64,000 nt of DNA, from NCBI GenBank assembly GCA_024138025.1, contig JAMXBD010000398.1, positions 558,001 to 622,000 on the forward strand, read 5' to 3'. Shown here piece after piece: positions 33,609-44,826 of this stretch. The DNA is from Combretum micranthum. Lineage: Eukaryota; Streptophyta; Magnoliopsida; Myrtales; Combretaceae. The notes under the pieces were generated by a model that worked only from the letters and a program-made list of their open reading frames with translations, had not been told where the DNA came from and did not search any database. Position numbers and translations under genes: made by a program. Within the stretch, counting starts at the first letter, position 1; each line of letters begins with the position of its first letter.

Positions 33609-36600
33609 ATTTGTAATGTTTCTATTATATAAATTAGTTATACATGCAATATGAATGATTTCCTAACATGAATGACATGAGATGAGCTTAATGTATGCAT
33701 GATCTTGATGATCTTTGCTAAAAGAAAATTTTATAACTTTTTATTTTGCAAGACCATAATAACAACTACTTATGAAAAATCTAGTTTTCTAACTTTTGAT
33801 CATTTCCATTTGTTTTGGATTTATTAATTAAGAAAATATAATTATTTTTGTTAAAATTGAGTCTCCATTATGTATACCCTAAGGCCTTTGTTTTTCAATA
33901 AAACTCCCATTTTACACTTTGTAAACATGTTTTTAAAATTAGTTCATTCCAAAATCCGAATTTTTGTAAGAAATGTTTTTGAGGTGATTCCTTTAAGTAA
34001 AAATCATTTGATACTTAGAAAATTAAGGCTCATCCATATATAACTACTAAGGACTTCATTTTTACATAAGGATTTGCATTTTACACTTTGCAAATATGTT
34101 TTCAAATCGGATTTACTCAAAAATCCGAATTTTAGAAAATCCACTTTTTTGAATGATTTCTTTGAGAAAACTTGTATAATGCATCAAAATTTTGGGCTTT
34201 ACTATATCAATTATCTAAGCACTTCATTTAACACATAAAACATTCATTTTAAGCTTGAATAATAGGTGTTCTCATGGCTTCTATCCAAAATTACGAATTT
34301 TACAAGTTGAATACTAACTTAAAATTTTCCATTTTGATTCCACTTCTTGTTTTACACATTACCCTCATTCAAACTCATTTCAACTTACAAAAATCATTAT
34401 TTAAGGATACATGTTGCCTATACCCTTCATTCTTCACATAAAACATGAGTTTTGGAATTGACAAATGGGTTTTAAAAAATGGTCTTGGTTAGGATCCGAA
34501 TTTACAAAATTCATTTTTGGACATATCTTTTGATAAAATCTATCTAAACTTATGAAAATCCATTCCTTACATATCCTATCCTAAGAGTCTTTCATATCTT
34601 GAATAAAAACTTCATTTTTGAGTTGGAAAACATGTTTTTAAAATATGTCTTGACCAAAATCCGAAAATGAGATTTTTATTTTGAAAATCACATTTGATTC
34701 TTGTAAAAAGAAGTCTTGATGATATACATATATTAAACCTTCATTATCTTAAGTAAAAATTACATTTTGACACTTGGAAAGTGGTTTTTAAATAGGGGTC
34801 TTGCTAAAATATGAATTTTACAATTTTTGTTTTAGTTCAAAACCAAGATCTACACTTAATATGAACATAAACATAAATGAAATCCATGATAGTAAGCTAT
34901 AAATTCATAGATCTAAACTTTACTCATTAAAATCTTTCATTTATGTTATCTATACCCTAAGCCCTTCATTTTAAATGAAAAATACACTTTTGAAGTTGAA
35001 AAATAACTTTTCTAAATATGGTTCATTTTTCATCCGAATTTTCAAAAATGATTTTTGTTGAAAATAAATAGATCTTGAGTTTTCTACAACTTTCCTACTA
35101 TCATCATGCTATTACAAGTTGTTCATGAGCATAAAACAAAGTCTAATGTATTTTATGAACTCAAAACACTAGATCTAGTTTACTACACTAATTTTAAATG
35201 CATGAATCACTAAATAGACATGTGGATGATGGATCTATGCATAAATCATAAAAATAACAAAAATAACAACTTAAATAACAAGATTATGGCATAAACGAAA
35301 ATCAAAGCTATAAAAAGTTAGATCTACAAAATATAACAACTTTAAACAAGAAAATAATAATGATACAAGATAATAATAATGGAGAAGAGGAGTGTTTCAT
35401 TTTTGGCATCATCATCCTTAGCTTTTAAGCCAATGGAATGTCATTTGATGCATGAAACTCTCACTATACTTTACCTATATCACCTATGGAAGCTTTGAGA
35501 AGAAGATTTGCTTAAAAATCTTTTAGAATGAAGTGTGGAAGCAATTTTTAGAAGTGGAGGTAGCTTGTTTTTCATGTAAGAACAAGAGGAAATGAAGAAA
35601 GAAAGAGAGGAAAATGAGAGAGAAAAGTTAATGAATGGTAAAGAGGAAAGTATGTAAATGAAAGAGAGAGAAAATGAGTGTATTAATTGAAAGAAGGAAA
35701 GAAAAAAAATAAAACAGGGGCAACCACAATGAAGCGTGCTGCACGTGAATTTAGGAGTGAGAGGAGAGAGAAAATCATTTGAATTTTGACTTGAAATTGA
35801 TTTGTGTAATAAATGTATAATATAGCTTCTTTAAGAAGGTGTGGAATATAATTAATTTAGTCAAAATAGGAGTAAATAAAGGAAAATGGCAGCCATAAAG
35901 GAGTCAAATCTACCATGAATAGATATAATGAAGTGTAAAAAGATTGAAGTGAAAAGGAAGTGATATGTGTAAGGTGTACTTCAAAGTATGGGTTGTAAAA
36001 GTACTTTCTTAATAAAATAAAATAAAATTAGAAAATTTATTCCAAATATTTGTAGCAGATTTTTCATAATTAAAATTAAGTAATTATTTGAATTATTTTA
36101 GTATTTTAACAAATATGTTACTGGTATGATCAAAATACGCGAATATGGGCTATAAATGAAATTTTTATAACCCAAAAAATTCTAAAAAATTATTTTATGA
36201 AAATAAAAATATTTTTTAATTATTAAATTAATTTATTTTATTTTTAGTATCGGGTCTTAAACAGAATCTGATCCCGTAAAAGCCCTAACTAACTATATTT
36301 TAGAAAAACAAAATTTTCTATAATATATAAAATATTTATCTAAAAATATAAGGCTTTATAAGAATAATAAAATTGTATAATCAAATAAAAATGAATAGTG
36401 CAAAAGACTAATTAATTACCGGTAGTAATGAAATTACGATAAAAGGTTATAACTGTAACTTTTATAACCCAAAAAATTATATAACTGATATATTTGGAAA
36501 TCTTATGAAATTACGAGTTTAGCGGTACTAATGGTATATTTTTGATATCTCGAGTCCCAGGACAAGCTTTTTGAAGTCTGTATCCGAACGGGTGCGAAAT

Positions 36601-37230
36601 AGGTCAAAAATTTATCAACCTGATATTTTTAAACAAACTTATATTGCTACGAGCTATTCTACCTATTTAAACTACACCTCGACCTCTAGGGTTAAGGGCG
36701 CTAGATTGCCGGACTTAAGCTATTGTATTCTGGTTAGGGTTTCCGGGTGATTTTTCCAGTTTAGATCCTTGCCAATTTGGAAACTGATATTTTATGTTTA
36801 TATAACATATTTAATTTGAGAAATTTATTTTACATATCATTTTTGTAAGTATTTAATATCTTTTAACATTTTTGGAATTCTTGAATTGGGTTTCATTTCC
36901 GAAAGTTAATCGTTATTTACTTTTTAATAATTTGTTTTTGGGCTTTATATTACCCGATTTTATACGTTGGAGTTAACTATGGAATTCGTCATATGTAGTG
37001 GTTTTGGAATTGAAGTATGATGAGTTCTTATTTTGTTTTTAAGGATTCTAATTTTTCTCAAGATTCGGAAATTTCTAGATTCGCTCGTGTTTTCAGACTA
37101 GTTGAAATTTGGTTTTAATTTGGAGTGATTTTTGGGTTTATTTTCGAAGTTCATCTTGAAATTATTTACTAAAATTTTCCGGGGCTTACAATAGTACATT
37201 AGGAATTGTTTATATCGTGTTCTTATTTGT

Positions 37231-37251
37231 TATATATATATATATATATAT
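37231..37251. repeat. TA microsatellite in E2 LTR
   Basis: An alternating TA run of about 21 bases within the second part of the E2 LTR. Confidence 0.9.
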
Positions 37252-38377
37252 GTGTTGTTGACAAGAATTTGGAGATTTGGGTTTGTTGTTGTCTTGTTAA
37301 TATTGATTGAAGTATTGTAGAGATTCAACAGATTTGGTTGTGGTTAAGTATTTTCGATAAAGGATTTTTAGGAGATACGGATTGGAATTTCCTAAAACTG
37401 AGAAAGGTACGACCAATCCTTGCTTGAAGTTTTTTCCTATAAGTTTAGTATTGATTGAATGCTTGTAGGAACAGAATTTCTTAATAAACCCAATCGTTAT
37501 TCGGGTTAATAATTGTATGGTTGATTGTGCTTGGCTTTGAACAGTAAAGACCTAGCAGACAATGATACTAGTGAGACACCCTGATGATCTTGGTGTGAGG
37601 TTATCCTTAGTAGACTCGTGCTTTGATATGATTCCGATAGAATTAGGTGTTCTAGATTTGGGGTGTTTGGGGAGTACCCACTCATCCATATATCTATATG
37701 ATTATTATTCTCAAAGAGTTGTATGATTTTCAATGGGGTTTAAGTAACTCCGAGTTCAAGATTAGAGTATACCTAATACTAGATTGTGTTGTTTTGTTGG
37801 CTTAAGAAAGATAATAACATGACTATTTGCATTATTTTAAGTTGCATGAATTACCTGTCTATTGTATGTGCATATGCATTTGTTTTTGGATTGGAGTTAT
37901 CGAACTGGGCGTCGCTGCTCATTCTTTTAAATTTCAGGTACAGGTGAATAAGATATAGTGTATGATCTTTCCGGATATGACTTATTCTTTGATAGCGGGG
38001 ATGGCGATAATGGACATGACTACCCCGGCAAGAGTTAGGCTTTATGTATCAAATTTCTAAGAAAAGACACGTTTTGATCTTTTGGATTTGTAGTTGGATG
38101 TTTTTGTTAGTTTTACATGAAAAGATTTTTATGTATGCAGTATTAAGTCTCTGTTGAATTTGTTGACTATGAAGTCAACTTGGATTTTCTATTTGAGCAA
38201 GGAGTTTATGTTTTATGAAGTATGAGTTTTTAGTTTTAACAGGTTTCGTATCCTATGAGATACCCCATGTGTGTTTACAGGTGATATTTGATACTTTTGT
38301 GGATATTAGAGCCTTTGCGTGTCCTATATAAGAGAGGATATATGGCGGGTTGTAATGCCTTATTTTAGGGCGTTACA

Positions 38378-39186
38378 CAAACAATCACAAAATCCTTAGA
38401 ACTTGTAGGAAATTCGCATAAATCTTGTATGAGAACATTATACTTACTTGTTTTAATCACAAAACTCACTCCTTATCCAACCAAGACAGGTTAAACGTGA
38501 GATATAAATCCTTCCCACGTTTTCCTTCAAGTACACAGCAAAACCCCAAGAAAGCTTATACAAATTCGTATATAATCCATAGGAGAAGGTTTACTTTGGA
38601 TCAAAAACACACTCTTGATAGTTCTCCAACCCTGGATCTCCAAGAACGCTTCAAAACTCTCTTTGACGAAAGAAAAATATAAATAAACTTTCTACCGAAA
38701 ACCGTCTTCTCGCGTCTCGTATTTATAGAATTTTCTCATACGTCGGCACCTATGTTGGCGGCGTACATATAAATTTTGCCGAGGTACGCCTTACGCTGGC
38801 AAAATTACACGAGTACTGGCGACATTCATTTGAGACTTTGAATTTCCAGAACTTCAATCCAACAACATACGCCGGCAAATCCATGACCTATACCGACGGC
38901 GTTCCTATCCGGTGTTAAAAGAAACTCTCATGTACACCAGCGGTGTTCCACCCAGCATTAAGAAAAACGCTACTGTTTCCTTCCTAAGCCGTCTTTACAC
39001 CGGCAGGATAGATTCTCTAGATGGTGGCGTTGAATCTGTCAAAAATTGCAGAAATCTGAACTTCAACATTCATACTACAATCAAACTTAAACCTTTACAA
39101 CTTACTTTTTTTGACCTTAAACTCATCCTATATCATCTTATGATTCATAATTAATTATATTTTCATCTTTATTTCCGTATATTACA
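38378..39186 (-). repeat. E1 3' LTR, promoter-side part
   Basis: It starts TGTAATATACGG on the minus strand at 39186, directly after the purine tract, and matches E2 18540-19370 in opposite orientation. It holds the GC-rich motif cluster (38738-39020) and a TATA box near 38720. It ends at the CAAAC TSD of E2. The 80- and 85-residue plus-strand open frames here are antisense to the LTR. Confidence 0.88.
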
Positions 39187-39200
39187 TCTCTCCTCTCCTG
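39187..39200 (-). promoter_or_regulatory. E1 polypurine tract
   Basis: The minus strand reads AGGAGAGGAGAGA directly before the LTR, and is preceded by CTTTCAAGGATGAAAG, common just after Gypsy pol stop codons. Confidence 0.75.
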
Positions 39201-39279
39201 AAAAGAACTTTCATCCTTGAAAGTTACCTGGATTAATGAACAACATTGGATATTTCGTTCTCATGTCTTCTTCTAGTTC

Positions 39280-39663
39280 CTAGGTAACTTCACGTTCAGT
39301 TTGATTAGTACACTGCACTCTTACATATTTGATCACCTTGCTTCTCAGAATCTTCTCCTTACAATCCACAATTCTGATCGGCTTTTCAATCGTCGTAAGG
39401 TTCGACTGCACTTCTAGCGATTCAAGAGCTACTATATCTTCCGGATCTCTGACATACTTCCTGAGCATGGATACGTGGAACACATTATGCACTCCCTCCA
39501 AATCAGGCGGTAAAGCTAATCTAAAAGCTATGTCGCCTATCCTTTCAAGAATCTCATATGGTCCCACATATCGAGGATTTAACTTTCCTCTTAGGCCAAA
39601 TCTAACAACTCCTTTTGTTGGTGAAATCTTTAGCAAAACGTGCTCACCCACGTGAAATTCCAA
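39280..39663 (-). pseudogene. E1 integrase C-terminal domain and chromodomain-like tail
   Basis: 127 codons: [18 protein letters not shown] (integrase C-terminal SH3-like start), [19 protein letters not shown], then [15 protein letters not shown] and a terminal segment ending in TNQTEREVT. In chromoviruses this tail ends in a chromodomain; here it is a weak match containing [24 protein letters not shown] spacing. It is cut from the catalytic core by a deletion of about 30 codons between 39663 and 39760. Confidence 0.82.
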
Positions 39664-39728
39664 GGGTCTTCTCTGTTTATCCGCATAACTCTTTTATCGG
39701 CTCTAAGCAGCTTGCAATCTTTGCCTGA

Positions 39729-40194
39729 TTAAACTGACCTTGTAGGTGATCTGCATTTTCTGCCATAAAGCGCTTCGTATGGAGGCATGCCAAACGATGC
39801 TTGGTAACTATTGTTGTAAGCAAATTCCACTAGTGGCAAATGCTCATCCCAACTTCCTTTGAAATCCAAAATGTATGCTCTCAACATATCTTCTAGAGTT
39901 TGTATAATCCTTTCAAATTGCCCATCAGTCTGAGGATGATAAGCAGTACTGAACACGACCTTGGTTCCCAAAGCTTGATGCAGACTGGTATTCTGTGCAA
40001 TCTCACAATCTCCTTGATGTACAACTATGATAGACATTCTAACTCATAACCAGTCTTAATAGGTATAAAGTGAACTACCAGTTTGAGGCGATACATAATG
40101 ACCCAAATTGAATCAAACTTATCTCTTGTTTTGGGTAAAGCAAAAACAAAATCCATAGTGATATGTTCCTACTTCCACTGTGGTATTGGCAAAG
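39729..40194 (-). pseudogene. E1 integrase catalytic core, second half of gene
   Basis: The minus-strand frame resumes after E3 with LPIPQWK, then EHITMDFVFALP (first catalytic Asp) and LYIKEIVRLHRIPV. It jumps to LHQALGTKVVFSTAYHPQTD and GQFERIIQTLEDML (catalytic Glu). The stretch that should contain the second catalytic Asp (family pattern SDRDPRF) is deleted near 39985, with a frameshift. The first bases CTTTG are the TSD copy made by E3. Confidence 0.85.
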
Positions 40195-40893
40195 TGTAAG
40201 CCCCTAGATTTTTTGATAATATAAACAAACCCGAAGAATCAGAAGTCAAACCGGAACCCTAAAGTTAACCTAGTTTTATATTTAGTCTAGTGAATCTAGA
40301 TCCGGCAATCCCGTGTTCTTAAACCCTAGACAACGAAATTAAGATAATCGTGGAATATGATTTGTAATAATATAGGAAAGCTTAAAAACATCAGATTCAT
40401 AATTTTCTAGTGTCTTTCAGATCCGAATGGGATCAGTTTTCAAAAACCGTGCTCTGGTGCACCGGATAGTGAAAATATTCCGACAACACCAATAGAATCG
40501 TAAAAATATAAGGATTTAAAAAATATCAGTTTTAGAATTTTTCGGTAACTAAAAATATCATATATAGGCCGTTTACGCGTATTTTTTACTACCAGTATTT
40601 TAATTGTCTAGTCTACTATTCATAATACTTTTCTACTATTCATTACTATTCATCTATCTTTACTTTTTCTTACACTCTATTCTTACACACTACCATACCT
40701 ATACCTTACAATTTACTTTCCTCATACAACTTTAATCACATCACACTTTACATATTACTTCTTTTATTAAACAACAAATTTAATCAATTCCTCCCCCTAC
40801 CCCATTTGCCATCCATCCACTCTCTCTCTCCATCTCTCACAATTGTTTTCTTTTTCAATTATTCAATTACATCTAATTTCCACTCTAAAACTC

Positions 40894-40900
40894 TATAAAT
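40894..40900 (+). promoter_or_regulatory. TATA box of E3 5' LTR
   Basis: CTATAAATACCCCC, repeated at 57499-57505 in the 3' LTR. A TC-rich stretch downstream is the likely transcription start region. Confidence 0.7.
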
Positions 40901-42674
40901 ACCCCCTTTCTCCTTCATTATTTCACACAATTCATTTCCTACTAAAACTCTACCAAAATCACTCTATAAAATCCCTCTCTCAAATTCTCTTCCAAGTTCT
41001 CTTTTCTCTCCATAAAACCCTTTCCCACATATTACTACAACTCATTCTATTCCTCTTCAACAAACACATAAACTTTAGGTAAAAATTTATCTTATTCACT
41101 CATCATGTTCATTTAACTTAACATGAGCTTAGTGTATGTTTCTTAAAGAAGTAACAATATGTTCATGTTTTATTTTTGCTCATGTCTTCTATTATGTTAT
41201 TACTATGTTGTTATTATTATTTGTTCTAATCTAACTTCTATATAGTATTATGTATATATATTTCTTTAGAGCATATAAGCTCACTTGTTATTTATTTAAC
41301 TTCATGCTTTGCAATTTATTTATTTATTTCATGCTATTATTAAGACTAGTCTTTCTAGTCTTAGACTTGTCCATATCAAGTCAAAAAATTTTTCTTTCTT
41401 TTCTTTTCTTTTCTTTTTGGGACTAGTCTATTCTTAGTCCCGGAATACCTTGATGAAGCTAAGGTTCCTGATACTTGACTTTACTTTTATGCTCTTATTA
41501 TATTTATGTTATTATGTTGTTTTTATTATATTTCTCATAGTTACATATTCTCATTCATGCATGAACATGTTGTTATTGTCTTAACCGTAATGAAAATGAG
41601 TTTCCTTAAGTAACAAAAATAAGAACTCTCTTTAAAAATAAATTTTGTCACATAAGGAATGATTCTTCCATAAAAACTTAAAGTTTCATCTTAAAAAATA
41701 TTTTCTAAAGTTAGATAAGTTTAGCTTAAGTTTTAGCAATAATACTATATGAGATTTTATCAATGAATACATAAAATAAAGTTATCACAAACTCTCTTTT
41801 CAAACCAATGAAATAAGAAAGATTCTTTAAACTTAATTATTTGTTTAACCAAAAGTTTTCTTAAACTCATATGTAAAGTTTTCATCAATATATTAAGGTT
41901 TAGATAAGTTTTACAAAATCATCAAAGAATAGCCTTTCTAAAGATAAGCTTTACTTAGGAAATAAAAATAATAAATAACTTATAAGATCATTGATATTAT
42001 TCTTGGGATCAAACTTAAGAAAAACTTTAGAACATACAACCAATAAATATTTAGAAAAACTACATTTTTCAACCACTAGAAATAAAGTTGTAGGAATCAT
42101 AAAAGACTAAAATTACTTTTTGAAAATTTAATTATTCTTAATATTAAGAAATTGAGTTGAAAGAAGGAAATACTCACTTATAAAATTTTCCCAACAAAAC
42201 CAAAGAGGAGATTTTCAAGTCTTAGCTTTTCTCACTTTTAAGACACATTATTTTGCAAAATCATTGTTGAGACAAAACCACTAAATTCATGCATATAATT
42301 TGAGTTTATATATGTATATTCAAAGGATTTTTCAACCATACAAAATATCTATAATTTTGTACAAGAGCCCTTGAATGAAGAAAAGTTTAAAAACTCTAGT
42401 TTTGAAATCTTTAATTTTTGTATCAATTATGTACGTCACTATTTCAAGACCCAAATGACTTTTTTAAAAAAATAACCTTAGAAATAGATAGATCTTTTCG
42501 AGTAGGTAGAAATCAGTATATAATATGCGAAATTTCGAGTTAAAATGAGCAAGTTATGGCCATTTTAAGTTGGGATTTCCATTCATACGATTTTTGACGA
42601 ATCCAATAAGATAGAATTAGAGAAATTGAGTAGATCTTGGATGAAATACTACTTCGGGTATTTCTTTTATTTAG

Positions 42675-42742
42675 GTGTTTAGGACCAAGATCTTCTCTTC
42701 CTCGAGGATTACTTCGACTCATAAAAGATCGCTAATGGACGA
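42675..42742 (+). other. conserved exon-2-like segment of E3 5' LTR
   Basis: Acceptor TTTTATTTAG, segment start GTGTTTAGGACC, length 68 bp, donor GACGA|GTGAGTTTCC. The 3' LTR copy is 59290-59356, where the donor has changed to GTGAAT. Confidence 0.6.
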
Positions 42743-43842
42743 GTGAGTTTCCTTTACGTTTATGTATTCGCACATGTGCTTGTAGAATAGAGCACTAGAT
42801 GTTAGGGAAAGATTAAATTTATATGCATGTGAGATATCATGGGAATTATGTATGTGAATTGTTATGTGAGATCAATGAACGATAAGTATATTGGAACCCA
42901 ATCTGTGATTGATATAATTGTTTCTATGTATGTATTGCTATGTGTGCAAGTATTACTTGATCGCTTTAAATGATTTAATGTTATATTGGAATCCCCATAT
43001 AATAAATTGCTCATGCATATCACTTAGAATATCATTTCAAAATTTTGCTACTACTCCTCAGCATGGGACCGGAAGGTAAGTTGCCAGCCACATCTTGAGG
43101 GTTAGGAACGTTCGGCGAATACGCGGCCTTAAGTTGTAGCCAAGCTGGATAGATCGCTTTGGGTAAGGAAAGCCCGGGGACTAGTAGTAAGGTTCGTTGG
43201 AAACCCCAAGACGCGCGCGAACTTTTAAGAAAGTCTTTTGGGACCCAGTTCAAATCATTTCCCAACCACCGATGGAGGGGTAAATCCATCACACATACGA
43301 AACCGGATAGTTGTATGTACTGTTTGATCATATGGTTGTTGCATTGCATATGCTTGTTTAATGAACTTGGTTGAATACTTGTTATGAGTACTTTTGCGTA
43401 ATGAATATCGCACTAAGCTAGTTATGCTTATACCCCTATAGACTTTGATATTGCAGGATTGTCATTTTGCACCCGAGACCATCTTGATCATCCGTGTAGA
43501 ATCTTTATTTTGAGAAGCTTTTGGAGGAACTTGTTTGAAGTCTTAGAGTAAATTCTTCTAAATCTTATATCTTTAGTTATTATCTTAGTAAGACCTTATT
43601 GTTATTATCTAGAGAATGCCCCTTAGAAGTTGTAAGACTTTTTTTTCAATGAAATATATTAAGTGTTATTTTGCATATTCCGCTGTCAATATCTTAAAAT
43701 GCATTACTTCATGGGTCTCCCTTCGATGTGAATGTACGCCTTATATCGATATAGAAGCTTTCGAGGACTAAGGTAGTCATTCTTAAGTTTTAATATTTTG
43801 TACGTGGGCTGTCACGTTTAGGGAATCCGTTGGGGCGTGACA

Positions 43843-44694
43843 GTTTAAGTTGGTATTTAGCATCAAGATTAGGGAAAGAAATAGTAAGTTCGAAGTAGAA
43901 GTCTTAGAGATAGGATAAGTTTAAGATTTATCCATAAGAGTTTTAGGAAGAATCCTATATTATAGAAAGTGGGGATTTATGGGAAACCACATGTTTTATG
44001 ACTATACCTAAGATATATAGTGGCCATAGAACTAGTTTATACCCTTAGGTGAATAGGTGGATTTCCAAACCATTTTAAGACTTAAGAAAACACAACCTTG
44101 TAAGTTGCAGCTAGTAAGAAAACAGAGTTAACTTGCTTTTTGATAATGAAACTAAAAGAAGAATATGCTTACATAAAAGACTATACAACCAACCTTAGGT
44201 AACATCAGAAACAAGTCTCGTAGACATCATCAAAGGATCAAAAGCAAGGATATTCTTTCAAGAAATCAGAAGCGGGAAAAAGGCGAAACCAACCCCGAAT
44301 TCCCTCGAATCTCAACGGAAGGATCGAGAAAGGAAGTGAGGAGCCACGATGAGAAGAAAACCTTGCATTCAACCAAGGATGTAGTAAAGTGTTTAAAAAA
44401 CAACAAGTGACCTATAATGTGATTCTTTTGTTTTATTTTTATGGCATTTATATTATTTCTTTTTGTGAGTAAGATGCATGATTTTGATTTCTCACCTTGT
44501 GATTTCTTTAAATTGTATTTGAATTTCTTAATTTCTTATTAAGCTCCTATTAATTCTTATTTTGCAAATTTATTTCCTTAAGTTTTGTATTTTGATTTAA
44601 ATTTCTGGTCTTTATATTTGAGATTTCCGAGATTTCTGTAAACGTTAGTATAGAGCGTATAATAGAAACTAAAATCTAAACAATTAAACAGTCG
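43843..44694 (+). other. E3 leader with decayed primer-binding site
   Basis: Nine bases after the LTR comes TGGTATTTAGC (43851-43861), a decayed form of the initiator tRNA-Met site TGGTATCAGAGC. The remaining 0.8 kb up to gag has no gene I can recognise. Confidence 0.6.
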
Positions 44695-44826
44695 TCCAAG
44701 AAGACGTAGGAATAGAGAACAAAGAGATTCCAACAACGTACTAGCTGAACATGGAGAACCTCCACGTAACCAACCAAAGAATAATCTTGCTCCTACCCCG
44801 AACCAGCAAAATGACTTCGCTGCTGC
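44695..44826 (+). pseudogene. E3 gag, N-terminal fragment
   Basis: A frame beginning PRRRRNREQRDSNN and reaching NQQNDFAAA continues, after E5 is removed, into LGQMNQLLTILIQQQ at 48255. The start codon is not clear. Gag would form the particle that packages the element RNA. The insertion of E5 destroys it. Confidence 0.7.

Larger units (their letters stand above)
19481..37190 (-). mobile_element. E4: solo LTR, about 5.0 kb, split by E6, E8 and E9
   Basis: The LTR parts are 19481-20431, 23092-23529, 31925-31964 and 33614-37190. On the minus strand it starts TGTAAGCCCCGG at 37190 and ends GGCGTGACA at 19481. Flanking 5-mers ATAAT (19476-19480) and ATAGT (37191-37195) differ at one base. Joining the parts restores a sequence collinear with E12 (also about 5 kb). 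The small open frames between 19903 and 20133 and in 33614-37190 are not genes. Confidence 0.87.
18540..38377 (+). mobile_element. E2: solo LTR, about 2.1 kb, split by E4
   Basis: The LTR parts are 18540-19480 and 37191-38377. It starts TGTAATATACAG and ends GGGCGTTACA, the same family as the E1 LTR but in opposite orientation. A perfect TSD, CAAAC, lies at 18535-18539 and 38378-38382. No gag-pol lies between its parts except that of later insertions, so it is a solo LTR. It sits inside the LTR of its own relative E1. Confidence 0.9.
40195..43842 (+). repeat. E3 5' LTR, 3648 bp
   Basis: It starts TGTAAGCCCC and ends GGGGCGTGACA. The TATA box lies 700 bp in, so about 2.9 kb of each LTR would be transcribed as R-U5. 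Inferred exons: start about 40925 to 41078, 42675-42742, and 43457 to the LTR end. Introns 41079-42674 (1.6 kb) and 42743-43456 (0.7 kb). Confidence 0.92.

Noticed and set aside
33406..33654. 82-codon frame with a poly-Pro run
   Set aside because: It crosses the E9 LTR end and the 42-bp C-run, so it spans an insertion boundary.
17092..39186. Inverted and permuted LTR blocks as a chromosomal inversion
   Set aside because: Two successive insertions with TSDs CAAAC and ATAAT/ATAGT explain the order without an inversion.
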